DNA from: Peribacillus frigoritolerans_B
GTDB taxonomy: Bacteria > Bacillota > Bacilli > Bacillales > DSM-1321
Direction: 5' to 3'
Assembly (NCBI RefSeq): GCF_044762665.1
Contig: NZ_JBIWES010000002.1
Span: 186,001-250,000, forward strand
DNA length: 64,000 nt
Shown: positions 35,493 to 43,866 of the stretch, piece by piece
Layout of the letters: the number at the start of each line of letters is the position of its first letter
Numbering within the stretch: position 1 is the stretch's first letter
The notes under the pieces: model-generated
What the model was told of the DNA's origin: nothing
Database searches by the model: none
Seen by the model: only the letters and a program-made list of their open reading frames with translations
Translations under genes and position numbers: made by a program

Positions 35493-35519
35493 ATAAAAGC
35501 TTGTCCTCCGACATACATT
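35493..35519 (+). promoter_or_regulatory. Sigma-E-type promoter of spoIID
   Basis: ATA at 35493-35495, a 16-nt spacer and CATACATT at 35512-35519 match the mother-cell sigma-E pattern ATA-N16-18-CATACANT exactly. B. subtilis spoIID is a classic sigma-E gene. Confidence 0.75.
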
Positions 35520-35588
35520 TGTTATGTAAAGATACCTGCTGGATACGATTATACAGCAGAGAAAACAAGTGTAGGGAGGCTCAGGAAT

Positions 35589-36626
35589 TTGAAAGCAATC
35601 AAACCGATGATCGTACTATTCATTGCAGTAGCATTCGTAATTATCATGATTCCGGCAGTGCTTGTGCTTCCATTTTCAAATGATAAGACAAGTGGACAGT
35701 TGACCGAACAATTAGAAAAGAAAGGGAAGAACGAGGGTAAAGAGGTAGCTGCAAATGAAATGAGTTCCGTAGAAGTTGCCGTTTACCGCACATCTGCAAA
35801 AAAGATTGAAAAACTGCCGATTGAATCGTACTTGACTGGTGTGGTTGCAGCTGAAATGCCAGCAGATTTTGAAGAAGAAGCGCTGAAAGCACAAGCGTTG
35901 ACGGCGAGAACCTATATTGTCAATCAGCTCATAAGCGAAAGTCGATTAGGCTTGCCGGATGGTGCCGATGTTAGCGATACGGTCATGCACCAAGTTTATA
36001 AGAATGATGATGAGCTGAAGAAACAGTGGGGCTCTGATTATAAATGGAAGATGCAAAAAATTGACAAGGCCATAAAAGAAACGGCAGGTCAAATTTTAAC
36101 CTATGAAGGAAAACCGATTACTGCCACTTTTTTTTCGACCAGCAATGGCTATACGGAGAATTCCGAGGACTATTGGCAAGCTGAATTCCCCTATTTAAAA
36201 AGTGTATCCAGTCCATGGGATAAAGAAGAATCACCAAAGTTTTATAATAAAGTTGTAGTCGATACTGCAGATTTTGAAAAAAAATTGGGTGTAAGTCTTT
36301 CTTCGGGAACATCAATAGGGACTGTCATTGAAAGAACATCAGGTAATCGCGTAGGTGTAGTGGATATCGGAGGAAAGAAAATGACAGGAAAACAGATTCG
36401 TGAGAAACTCGGGCTGACATCATCCGATTTTGATTGGGAGCGTCAGGGCAACCAGATTGTCATCACGACAAAAGGATCTGGACACGGAGTTGGAATGAGC
36501 CAATACGGGGCTAATGGAATGGCCAGGGAAGGGAAAACCTATGAAGACATCGTGAAATATTATTATAAGGGCGTCAAAGTTCAGTCTTCAAGTAAGTGGC
36601 TGAATACGATGACGGCAAAGAAATGA
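35589..36626 (+). CDS. spoIID: Stage II sporulation protein D (engulfment lytic enzyme)
   Basis: Mother-cell membrane protein that cleaves peptidoglycan glycan strands together with SpoIIM and SpoIIP during engulfment. An N-terminal membrane anchor (residues about 7-27) precedes the SpoIID domain. Motifs: ESYLTGVVAAEMPADFEEEALKAQALTARTY, with the catalytic Glu in AAEMP, and GSGHGVGMSQYGANGMA. The start is a TTG at 35589 behind GGGAGG, giving 345 aa. A perfect sigma-E-like promoter lies about 70 nt upstream. Confidence 0.96.
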   Translation: MKAIKPMIVLFIAVAFVIIMIPAVLVLPFSNDKTSGQLTEQLEKKGKNEGKEVAANEMSSVEVAVYRTSAKKIEKLPIESYLTGVVAAEMPADFEEEALKAQALTARTYIVNQLISESRLGLPDGADVSDTVMHQVYKNDDELKKQWGSDYKWKMQKIDKAIKETAGQILTYEGKPITATFFSTSNGYTENSEDYWQAEFPYLKSVSSPWDKEESPKFYNKVVVDTADFEKKLGVSLSSGTSIGTVIERTSGNRVGVVDIGGKKMTGKQIREKLGLTSSDFDWERQGNQIVITTKGSGHGVGMSQYGANGMAREGKTYEDIVKYYYKGVKVQSSSKWLNTMTAKK

Positions 36627-36652
36627 GAGATGGGGATTCCCATCTCTCATTT
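36621..36652. terminator. Bidirectional terminator between spoIID and the VanZ-like gene
   Basis: A perfect 14-bp stem (36621-36634 with 36639-36652) overlaps both gene ends, which converge here. Confidence 0.85.
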
Positions 36653-37072
36653 CTTTTCATTTAATCTTTCTATAAAGGTCAAAAAGCCCCGTTCACGCTT
36701 GAAATAATGATATTGGACATGAAAATAAACTGCAGCTACTCCAATGATATCCTTAATGACATCTATTAAGCTAGAGGAGCGGTAAGGGACGAAAGATTGG
36801 TGGTATTCATCAATCACTCCGTAAAGGCAAGCTACTAGGGCTGCCAACAGGCTTAAACCAGGTTTCAGTTTTTGGTTTGCAGCAAGTGCCGAAACAAGTA
36901 ATATATACAAAAGGGCAAATTCGACCAGATGAAGTGCCTCTTTGATAAATCGGTCAATTGAGGATGAGGGAAGATCTAGAATCATATCATCTGGGTTGCT
37001 CGACATTATCCAAATGGCAATCATATATAGAAAAGGCAATAACGTTAACACAAGTTTAAAAGCTTTTTTCAT
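36647..37072 (-). CDS. VanZ family membrane protein
   Basis: A 141-aa protein with four hydrophobic segments and the VanZ signature VIDEYHQSFVPYRSSSLIDVIKDIIGV. VanZ-like proteins are linked to glycopeptide tolerance in enterococci, but most bacillary members have no assigned role. It is the only minus-strand gene inside the spoIID-spoIIQ block, and B. subtilis has none there. It is transcribed toward spoIID and ends in the shared hairpin. No sporulation promoter was recognised. Confidence 0.85.
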   Translation of the reverse strand: MKKAFKLVLTLLPFLYMIAIWIMSSNPDDMILDLPSSSIDRFIKEALHLVEFALLYILLVSALAANQKLKPGLSLLAALVACLYGVIDEYHQSFVPYRSSSLIDVIKDIIGVAAVYFHVQYHYFKRERGFLTFIERLNEKK

Positions 37073-37176
37073 GATTTAAACATCCTTCAACAGTGAGATA
37101 CCAAACATTTTACCATTCTACGAATAAAATCGGTTTCATTTCCACAAAATAAATCCAAAAAAAATTTTTCCTGAAT

Positions 37177-37205
37177 GTATATAATTTTAACAAAATGTTC
37201 AGAAT
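37177..37205 (+). promoter_or_regulatory. Sigma-F-like promoter of spoIIQ
   Basis: GTATA at 37177-37181, a 15-nt spacer and GTTCAGAAT at 37197-37205. This fits GYWTA-N15-GGNNANNNT except for T in place of the second G. It ends 19 nt before the ATG, similar to the spacing at spoIIR. B. subtilis spoIIQ is sigma-F-dependent. Confidence 0.5.
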
Positions 37206-37224
37206 GATTGCTGAGGTGATTAAT

Positions 37225-38172
37225 ATGAGAGAGGAAGAAAAGAAACCAACTTCCACAATCCGACGTATACTAAAACAACGTTGGGCATTATCAGCAATCT
37301 ATATCGCAAGTGCAGCCATAATCTTAGCCGCGGCCTTCTTATTACAAAATAGTTTTGATGATTCAGCTAAAGATGAGGAATCGGCTGAAACAGGAAAAAA
37401 CTATGATCAGCCTTCTGTAGAGGTTAATAGCAATCTTGAGACAATCAAGATGCCTGTAGCCGATGCGGACAAATCGGTTATCAAGAAACAGTTTTATGAT
37501 GTGAATGCGGATGAAAAGGCACAAGAAGAAGCATTGGTTTTCTACAACAATAGATATGAGCAAAACAAAGGTATAGACATTGCAATGGAAGATGGAAAGT
37601 CTTTCGATGTAAAAGCTTCCTTAAGTGGAAATGTAACGAAAGTTCAAGATGATGCGTTACTTGGAAATTTAGTTGAAGTCGAGCATGAAGATGGCGTTGT
37701 TACTCGTTATCAATCTGTTAAAGACATTAAGGTTGCAGTCGGTGACAAAGTGAAACAAGGACAAGCAATTGCTACAGCCGGAAAAAGCCAAATCAATGAA
37801 GAGGCTGGCGTACATGTCCACTTCGAAATCAGAAAAGATAACATTGCGTTAAACCCACTTGATTTTGTTGATAAACAAGCTTCTGCGATTCAATCTGCAA
37901 CTGATGCCGAAGCTGATAAAGAAGAAACGCCTGCAGTGGAAGGATCAGAAGCTGACAAAGAAGAAACACCTGCAGTGGAAGGATCAGAAGCTGACAAAGA
38001 AACACCTGCAGTTGAAGAATCAGAAACTGGCACGGAAGAAACGCCTGCAGTTGACGAAACTGACGAGAGCACTGATTTAGAGAGTGGCACTGATGAGGAA
38101 GGCTCTGTCCCTGGTGAAGATACAACTGAAGAAAGCGATTCCTTAAAAGATTCGTTAAATCAATCTAATTAA
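37225..38172 (+). CDS. spoIIQ: Stage II sporulation protein Q with acidic repeat tail
   Basis: Forespore membrane protein that binds SpoIIIAH across the intermembrane space to form the engulfment zipper and feeding-tube channel. It has one N-terminal membrane helix (about 23-42) and a degenerate LytM/M23 domain. The first zinc-ligand motif is NKGIDIA, with Asn instead of His, whereas HVHFEIRKD remains, so peptidase activity is not expected, as in B. subtilis SpoIIQ. After residue 225 follows an acidic tail with tandem repeats. The ATG at 37225 has GAGGTGAT upstream (315 aa). Confidence 0.94.
   Translation: MREEEKKPTSTIRRILKQRWALSAIYIASAAIILAAAFLLQNSFDDSAKDEESAETGKNYDQPSVEVNSNLETIKMPVADADKSVIKKQFYDVNADEKAQEEALVFYNNRYEQNKGIDIAMEDGKSFDVKASLSGNVTKVQDDALLGNLVEVEHEDGVVTRYQSVKDIKVAVGDKVKQGQAIATAGKSQINEEAGVHVHFEIRKDNIALNPLDFVDKQASAIQSATDAEADKEETPAVEGSEADKEETPAVEGSEADKETPAVEESETGTEETPAVDETDESTDLESGTDEEGSVPGEDTTEESDSLKDSLNQSN
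37909..38061 (+). repeat. Tandem repeat encoding the acidic tail of SpoIIQ
   Basis: Four imperfect copies of a 12-13-residue unit of the form EADKEETPAVEGS, with the two central copies nearly identical in DNA. They encode the disordered Glu-rich C-terminus. Confidence 0.85.
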
Positions 38173-38245
38173 GATTAAGATTTTTAATAAAATCAAAACA
38201 AAAACCTAGAGCGTTACGAATGACAACAACTGAAAATTTGGTAAA

Positions 38246-38280
38246 AAGAAGCCGTTCACTTTGAACGGCTTCTTTTTTCT
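38246..38280 (+). terminator. Terminator after spoIIQ
   Basis: GAAGCCGTTCA (38248-38258) pairs perfectly with TGAACGGCTTC (38262-38272) and is followed by six T residues. In the rest of the 433-bp gap to spoIIID (38281-38605) I find no gene, only a small inverted repeat GATTCG/CGAATC at 38544-38562. Confidence 0.92.
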
Positions 38281-38605
38281 TTCGAGGGAATATTGGCCAA
38301 TATGCTGAAACCTTTGAATTTCCGACAAATTTCTCGGGAAATAATTTGCGCTCAATGAAAATAAACAGATGAAAATCAGAAATAAATCCAAACCTCCTGT
38401 CCCATTAGGCATATATTCTTAACCAAGCTAATAAGATGTTATAAACCATGCAAAGAGAGTGTTTGAGGTGAGGAATCGTTTATTACAAATTATCTAATAG
38501 GTGAATAATTCTATCTTTCATTGTTTATAGGGCAGCGGTATTCGATTCGAAAAATACGAATCTCATTTCACACTTCTCACATCCAATTTGGGGAGGTCGA
38601 GTGGT

Positions 38606-38878
38606 GTGCACGATTACATCAAAGAAAGAACTATCAAGATAGGAAAGTATATCGTGGAAACTAGAAAAACAGTTCGCGTCATTGCAAAAGAGTTCGGAGT
38701 CTCTAAAAGCACAGTGCATAAAGACTTAACTGAGAGGCTGCCAGAAATTAATCCTGATTTGGCTAACGAAGTGAAGGATATATTGGATTATCATAAATCC
38801 ATTCGTCACCTTAGAGGTGGAGAAGCGACAAAATTAAAATACAAACGTTCTGAAAGAGAAGAAGAAATCGTTAAATGA
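38606..38878 (+). CDS. spoIIID: Sporulation transcriptional regulator SpoIIID
   Basis: Small DNA-binding protein that switches the sigma-E regulon on and off in the mother cell and prepares sigma-K expression. It has a helix-turn-helix near VRVIAKEFGVSKSTVHKDLTERL and a basic C-terminal helix. The start is a GTG at 38606 (MHDYIKERT), behind GGGGAGG; B. subtilis uses the same N-terminus. It is 90 aa and almost identical to B. subtilis SpoIIID until the last residues. I could not identify its expected sigma-E promoter by eye. Confidence 0.96.
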   Translation: MHDYIKERTIKIGKYIVETRKTVRVIAKEFGVSKSTVHKDLTERLPEINPDLANEVKDILDYHKSIRHLRGGEATKLKYKRSEREEEIVK

Positions 38879-39048
38879 TACTTGAATCATTCCGGCAATT
38901 GGAAGTGAATCGGGCCATCGGGGAATGAATAAGGTGACGCGAAAGTGAGTGTCAGCTTTTTCTTAACCTTGATTGCGGTTCCATGCCGGGATTTTTTTAT
39001 GGGAAAATACGGAAAGATAGTACATAAGGCATTGAAAATTTTTACATA

Positions 39049-39078
39049 TTGGCAAAGAAGGAAAAAATAGTATATATT
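39049..39078 (+). promoter_or_regulatory. Possible sigma-A promoter of mbl
   Basis: TTGGCA and TATATT are 18 nt apart in the 307-bp gap between spoIIID and mbl (a TATATA two bases earlier gives 16 nt). Nothing else was recognised in that gap. Confidence 0.45.
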
Positions 39079-39185
39079 AGTGTTTATTTATAATTCATAC
39101 TTACTTGTGTCAATGCAATATGGTAAAATAAACAATTAGGACAGAAGTAGGTTATATGTGAGGATATTCAAGGAGGATTTAAGAA

Positions 39186-40187
39186 ATGTTTGCTAGAGAT
39201 ATTGGGATAGATCTTGGAACAGCCAATGTTCTTATACATGTCAAAGGTAAAGGAATTGTGTTAAATGAGCCTTCGGTAGTTGCGATTGATAAGAATACGA
39301 ACCGTGTTCTTGCCGTTGGGGAAGAAGCTCGTAAAATGGTTGGCCGTACTCCAGGAAACATCATCGCGATCCGTCCTTTAAAAGACGGTGTCATTGCGGA
39401 TTTTGATGTAACAGAATCGATGCTTAAGCATTTTATCAATACATTGAATGTGAAAGGCTTCCTTTCAAAGCCTAGAATTTTAATCTGCTGCCCGACCAAC
39501 ATAACAAGTGTCGAACAAAAGGCGATTAAAGAAGCTGCCGAAAAAAGCGGCGGGAAGAAAGTATACCTTGAAGAAGAACCGAAAGTGGCTGCAATCGGTG
39601 CCGGTATGGATATTTTTCAACCAAGCGGCAATATGGTCGTAGACATTGGCGGGGGTACAACGGATATTGCCGTTCTTTCAATGGGGGATATCGTTACATC
39701 TTCTTCCATTAAAATGGCCGGTGACAAATTCGATAATGAAATTTTAAATTATATCAAGCGGAAGTATAAGCTCCTGATTGGTGAACGTACAGCGGAAAAC
39801 ATTAAAATCCAGGTTGCAACCGTCTTCCCTGGATCCCGTAATGAAGTCATCGATATCCGCGGGCGTGATATGGTATCGGGATTGCCTAGAACCATTTCGG
39901 TCAATTCGGAAGAAATTGAGGAGGCTCTTCGCGAGCAAGTTTCGATCATTGTACAAGCTGCAAAAAGCGTACTTGAGCGGACGCCGCCAGAACTTTCTGC
40001 TGATATCATCGACCGCGGCGTCATTTTAACCGGCGGGGGAGCATTGCTTCACGGGATTGATTTACTTCTTGCCGAAGAACTTAAGGTCCCAGTACTCGTT
40101 GCCGAGCAGCCAATGGATTGTGTAGCAATCGGAACCGGTATCATGCTCGATAATATGGATAAATTGCCACGGCACAAATTCAACTAA
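39186..40187 (+). CDS. mbl: Rod-shape-determining protein Mbl (MreB-like actin)
   Basis: Bacterial actin that forms membrane-associated filaments guiding cylindrical wall synthesis. The actin phosphate loops DIGIDLGTANVLI and DIGGGTTDIAVLSMG, plus the adenosine motif GGGALLHGIDLLL, are present. The protein is 333 aa. CAAGGAGGATTTAAG precedes the ATG. Its position after spoIIID distinguishes it from mreB and mreBH. Confidence 0.96.
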   Translation: MFARDIGIDLGTANVLIHVKGKGIVLNEPSVVAIDKNTNRVLAVGEEARKMVGRTPGNIIAIRPLKDGVIADFDVTESMLKHFINTLNVKGFLSKPRILICCPTNITSVEQKAIKEAAEKSGGKKVYLEEEPKVAAIGAGMDIFQPSGNMVVDIGGGTTDIAVLSMGDIVTSSSIKMAGDKFDNEILNYIKRKYKLLIGERTAENIKIQVATVFPGSRNEVIDIRGRDMVSGLPRTISVNSEEIEEALREQVSIIVQAAKSVLERTPPELSADIIDRGVILTGGGALLHGIDLLLAEELKVPVLVAEQPMDCVAIGTGIMLDNMDKLPRHKFN

Positions 40188-40190
40188 AAA

Positions 40191-40206
40191 GCGGATGGAA
40201 ATCCGC
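40191..40206 (+). terminator. Short hairpin after mbl
   Basis: GCGGAT and ATCCGC form a 6-bp stem with a 4-nt loop, but no T-run follows. Weak candidate for transcription stop. Confidence 0.35.
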
Positions 40207-40386
40207 ATCATAAGATAGGGGTCTAAGGTTCAGACAAACGTGAGGCATAGTGAAAGTGCGTGCAGTTCTAGTACTGATGAGCAATAGGCCCTCTTCTTTT
40301 AGTCCGAGAATTTAACACCATTCCTTTAAATCTGACCTAGCTTACGATCTAGAAAAATTCTTCTGCCTAATGCTTTTCCTTTTCCT

Positions 40387-40413
40387 TAAGATACTGATGT
40401 TCATGACCGATAA
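40387..40413 (+). promoter_or_regulatory. Sigma-D-like promoter of flhO-flhP
   Basis: TAAG, a 15-nt spacer and ACCGATAA resemble the motility consensus TAAA-N15-GCCGATAT (3 of 4 and 6 of 8 positions). It lies 53 nt before the flhO ATG in a 279-bp gap with no other gene. Confidence 0.55.
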
Positions 40414-40466
40414 GATAGATATGGGAAATTGAACGGATTAGTTATGTAGATTGGGGAGTGAAGAAA

Positions 40467-41306
40467 ATGTTAAGAGGTTTTTATACGGCTGCTTCCGGGA
40501 TGCTTGCACAGCAAAGGCGCACGGAATTACTCACAAACAATATGTCCAATGCGAATACAACAGGGTATAAAGCGGATCAAATGAGTGTAAGGTCTTTTCC
40601 GGAAATGCTCATAAGCAGCATAGGTGGTAAAACGGTTCCCACCGAGAGCAAATTGAGCATGTCTAACATTTCCCAGGTTGGGGGGCTCAGTACGGGTGTT
40701 TACGTACAGGAGGCGAATCCTTTATTTAACCAGGGCACATTGGAAGAAACCCAGCTTAATACGGATATTTCCCTGGTTGATGAAAACCTTCCGATCAATG
40801 AGGAAACGGGTCGGCAAGGCTCGGTGTTTTTTACTGTCCAGGATGGTGATGGTGCTATCCGTTATACGCGTAACGGCAGTTTCACCTTGGATGGGAAAGG
40901 TTATCTGACTACGCCTTCCGGCCATTATGTATTGAACGAAATTAATGAAAAGATCCAGCTTAATAGCGATCGATTCACAGTAGCGGAAAACGGTGTTATT
41001 TTAGAAGGAAATGTTCAAATCGCACGTATGGGGATCAGTTATTCGGATGATCCGTCATTACAGCTCATGAAGGATGGCGAAGGCCTATATAAGGCTGTGG
41101 ATGATGGGGATTTGCCTAGCGCATACGCGGCTGCAGATATCGGTTTTTCTACAAAGCAGGGCTTTCTTGAATCCTCCAATGTTGACCAATCGAGAACGAT
41201 GACAGAAATGATGTCGGCATACCGTTCTTTTGAAGCGAGTCAGAAGGTGCTTCAAGCCTATGATAAAAGTTTGGATAAAGCAGTCAATGAAGTTGGCAGG
41301 CTTTAA
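40467..41306 (+). CDS. flhO: Flagellar hook-basal body protein FlhO
   Basis: FlgF/FlgG-family rod or hook protein, 279 aa. The N-terminal rod motif GFYTAASGMLAQQRRTELLTNNMSNANTTGYK and the C-terminal motif SNVDQSRTMTEMMSAYRSFEASQKVLQAYD pack together in the rod. The start is the ATG at 40467 behind GGGGAGTGA, not the GTG at 40458. In B. subtilis flhO and flhP lie apart from the main fla/che operon next to mbl, as here. Confidence 0.93.
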   Translation: MLRGFYTAASGMLAQQRRTELLTNNMSNANTTGYKADQMSVRSFPEMLISSIGGKTVPTESKLSMSNISQVGGLSTGVYVQEANPLFNQGTLEETQLNTDISLVDENLPINEETGRQGSVFFTVQDGDGAIRYTRNGSFTLDGKGYLTTPSGHYVLNEINEKIQLNSDRFTVAENGVILEGNVQIARMGISYSDDPSLQLMKDGEGLYKAVDDGDLPSAYAAADIGFSTKQGFLESSNVDQSRTMTEMMSAYRSFEASQKVLQAYDKSLDKAVNEVGRL

Positions 41307-41354
41307 TTGAACGGTAGGTGAAATTCGGAAATTTGAACTGTAAGGGGAAAAAAC

Positions 41355-42197
41355 ATGAACCGGACGATGATGACGGCGACGAATACGCTGAACCAACTTC
41401 AAAGTAAAATCGATCAAATAAGTAATAATATCGCGAATGTGGACACGACAGCCTACAAAAAGACCCAAACGAGTTTCAATGACTTATTGACACAGAGTTT
41501 CAATAATCAACCGAGTGGGGCCAAGGAAAAAGGAAGGTTGACCGCACCGGGCATCCGGCAGGGAACAGGTGCTATGATAAGCCAATCTCAATTGGTGCTT
41601 TCACAGGGAGCCTTAAAGACGACGGACCGCAACCTTGATGCCGCATTCACCCAGGATGACCAATTCTTCACCGTGAGCGTTCAGGACGATAATGGGGTCA
41701 ATACAAGGCTTACAAGGGATGGGGCCTTTTATTTATCTCCAAATGCTAACGACCAAATGGTGCTCGTTACCTCTGCTGGACATAAAGTACTTGATGAATA
41801 TGGTGAACCAATCCTCATAGAGGGAAATATTAAAGACATTAAGATTTCCGAAAATGGCTTATTGATAGTGGATACGGAAGAATATGGGGTAAAGAGTTTT
41901 GGGCTCGGAATTGTCTCGGTAAAGAAACCGCAATTTATTGACCGGCTAGGCGGGAATTTACTTGGCCTCCCCAAAAACTTCAATGCCTTGGGTGTTACTG
42001 AAGACGATATCATGACTGCATTAACAGGGGATTCCCGCAATCAGGCAGCAGTCCGTCAAGGAACCCTGGAGGCCTCAAATGTCGATCTTTCCAAAGAAAT
42101 GACGGATCTAATCAATGTTCAGCGATCTTACCAATTTCAATCCCGGGCGGTAACGATGGCTGATCAAATGAGCGGATTAGTCAATGGAATCCGTTAA
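41355..42197 (+). CDS. flhP: Flagellar hook-basal body protein FlhP
   Basis: Paralogue of FlhO, 280 aa, with ATNTLNQLQSKIDQISNNIANVDTTAYKK at the N-terminus and SNVDLSKEMTDLINVQRSYQFQSRAVTMADQM at the C-terminus. It is probably part of the distal rod. It follows flhO by 48 nt with AAGGGGAAAAA upstream and no terminator between them. Confidence 0.93.
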   Translation: MNRTMMTATNTLNQLQSKIDQISNNIANVDTTAYKKTQTSFNDLLTQSFNNQPSGAKEKGRLTAPGIRQGTGAMISQSQLVLSQGALKTTDRNLDAAFTQDDQFFTVSVQDDNGVNTRLTRDGAFYLSPNANDQMVLVTSAGHKVLDEYGEPILIEGNIKDIKISENGLLIVDTEEYGVKSFGLGIVSVKKPQFIDRLGGNLLGLPKNFNALGVTEDDIMTALTGDSRNQAAVRQGTLEASNVDLSKEMTDLINVQRSYQFQSRAVTMADQMSGLVNGIR

Positions 42198-42365
42198 GTA
42201 ATCTGGTAAATAAAATGTCTCCCTGCGGAATTAGAGCAAATCGGTTATAATGAATTCATAACAAGATAAATCATTCGTGCCGATCATTTTGCATAGCTGC
42301 TGAATTTCTGGCGTATCGGGGAAATCAGTCGGCGAGTTTTCTTAAAAGGAGCTTTCACATTCTAT

Positions 42366-42620
42366 ATGGAACAAAATCGTGTAATGAGACAACAAATTGA
42401 AGAAGAGATAAAGGAAGTTGAGGCGAAACCGAATCGTAGAATCAAGGTCCGTCTTTTGCCAATTTGGCTTCGTTTACTCATTGTTATCGGATTGATTTTC
42501 ATTGCTGTATTATCCGGGGCACTATTAGGATATAGTGTGATTGGCGGAGGACATGCAATGGATGTTTTCCAAAAATCCACATGGACCCATATTTTTGATA
42601 TAGTGAACAAGGGCGCGTAG
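42366..42620 (+). CDS. EpuA-like small membrane protein (annotated as RNA polymerase beta-subunit family)
   Basis: An 84-aa protein with a charged N-terminus (residues 1-34, rich in Glu and Arg) and one membrane helix (about 38-62), ending in a conserved DVFQKSTWTHIFDIVNKG. It matches the DUF/EpuA family often named DNA-directed RNA polymerase subunit beta in databases. That name is misleading because no RpoB region is present. It follows flhP and precedes fabZ. AAAAGGAG lies 15 nt upstream. Its role is unknown. Confidence 0.8.
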   Translation: MEQNRVMRQQIEEEIKEVEAKPNRRIKVRLLPIWLRLLIVIGLIFIAVLSGALLGYSVIGGGHAMDVFQKSTWTHIFDIVNKGA

Positions 42621-42748
42621 TTCCATGTTTTTTTGAAGTAGTTGCTGTCGTTAACGGATTTATATTTCATGGCAACTACGCCTCTGTCTAGATGACAGGG
42701 GCGAGTTTACGTTATGTTTGAAATATTTAAGTCATAGGAGGAACAAGT

Positions 42749-43177
42749 ATGCTTGATATCACACAAATAAAGGAAATTATTCCGCATCGTTACCCATTCT
42801 TATTAGTCGACCGGATCATTGAAATTGATGAAGGGAAAAGAGCGGTTGGATTGAAGAATGTCTCGGCAAATGAAGAATTCTTTAATGGTCATTTCCCCGA
42901 TTATCCAGTTATGCCTGGAGTTTTAATTGTAGAGGCCTTAGCGCAAGTTGGAGCTGTAGCCGTTTTGAAGCAAGAAGAATATAAAGGCCGTCTTGCATTT
43001 TTTGCTGGGATTGATAATTGCCGCTTTAAAAAGCAAGTTAAACCAGGTGATCAGCTGCGTCTGGAAGTGGAAATAGTGCGTATGAGAGGGTCAATGGGTA
43101 AAGGGAAAGCAGTGGCAACGGTTGATGGGGAAACAGCATGTGAAGCCGATATCATGTTTGCTTTTGGTGACAAGTAA
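42749..43177 (+). CDS. fabZ: 3-hydroxyacyl-ACP dehydratase FabZ
   Basis: Dehydrates beta-hydroxyacyl-ACP in type II fatty acid synthesis. It is a 142-aa hot-dog fold. The catalytic histidine is in NGHFPDYPVMPGVLIVEALAQVGA, and PHRYPFLLVDRI is the N-terminal signature. AGGAGG lies just before the ATG. In B. subtilis it is ywpB beside flhP. Two terminators follow. Confidence 0.96.
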   Translation: MLDITQIKEIIPHRYPFLLVDRIIEIDEGKRAVGLKNVSANEEFFNGHFPDYPVMPGVLIVEALAQVGAVAVLKQEEYKGRLAFFAGIDNCRFKKQVKPGDQLRLEVEIVRMRGSMGKGKAVATVDGETACEADIMFAFGDK

Positions 43178-43248
43178 GAAATTCATTCATTTTCCGTGAA
43201 AATAAAATGGGATATTTAACATATATCCAAAAGTGGTTTAAGGATCGT

Positions 43249-43272
43249 AAAAAAAGCATGCATTGCTTTTTT
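43249..43272 (+). terminator. First hairpin after fabZ
   Basis: An A-run plus GCA pairs with TGC plus a T-run over a short loop; an intrinsic terminator that is symmetrical for both strands. Confidence 0.65.
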
Positions 43273-43310
43273 AAGCAAGAGTGGTTTTTAGATCCTATTC
43301 TCCCTTTGAA

Positions 43311-43340
43311 TGCCGGACATTTATATGTCCGGCATTTTTT
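43311..43340 (+). terminator. Second terminator after fabZ
   Basis: TGCCGGACAT and ATGTCCGGCA form a perfect 10-bp stem over a 4-nt loop, followed by six T residues. Confidence 0.9.
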
Positions 43341-43452
43341 AATGTTTAATTCCAATTAGCAGATTTTCTTTTTAAATTTAAAATAGGACGCAAGTTATTT
43401 TCACATTCGGGCAAAATACCTAATGATAAAGAAAGAAGGGAGGTTGCCAAAA

Positions 43453-43752
43453 ATGATGAAGAAAATTTTTGCACTACTTGGGGGATCTTTATTATCTATT
43501 ATGTTCCTTGCTGGATGTGGAACGGATAATGATGACAACAACAATCCCGCACCAGAAGAAGATAACAACATCATAGAAGATGATAACAATGGTGTGAACG
43601 ATAACAACGGTACAGATGATAACAATGGAACGGATGATAACGGCATGAACGGTAATGATGATGGATTGCTTGAAAACGACGATAATAACGTCGATAATGA
43701 TGCCGATGACTTGATTGAAGACCCTGATAAAAATGACGACAACAATAAGTAA
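43453..43752 (+). CDS. Asp/Asn-rich lipoprotein
   Basis: A 99-aa protein with a lipoprotein signal peptide and lipobox LAGC (Cys at about residue 22), followed by about 75 residues made almost only of Asp, Asn, Gly and Glu. The mature part should be disordered and very acidic, perhaps able to bind Ca2+. No family is recognised. GAAGGGAGG precedes the ATG at 43453 (a second ATG follows at 43456). It is flanked by terminators on both sides, so it is monocistronic. Confidence 0.7.
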   Translation: MMKKIFALLGGSLLSIMFLAGCGTDNDDNNNPAPEEDNNIIEDDNNGVNDNNGTDDNNGTDDNGMNGNDDGLLENDDNNVDNDADDLIEDPDKNDDNNK

Positions 43753-43767
43753 TTAGCACAGAATGAG

Positions 43768-43826
43768 AAAGACTGGCTTAGGCAAAAGAGGACTAATATC
43801 CTTATCCGTCTATGCCAGTCTTTTTT
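43768..43826 (+). terminator. Long hairpin terminator after the Asp/Asn-rich lipoprotein gene
   Basis: AAAGACTGGC pairs with GCCAGTCTTT around a 38-nt loop that contains a further short stem, followed by T residues. It faces the end of ywpF and may work both ways. Confidence 0.65.
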
Positions 43827-43866
43827 ATGTGCATTCGATTAGGGGATGGGAATTAAGGGAAGGTTT

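Noticed and set aside
38281..38605. Sigma-E promoter for spoIIID
   Set aside because: CATATATT at 38410 looks like a -10 element, but no ATA lies 16-18 nt upstream; not claimed.
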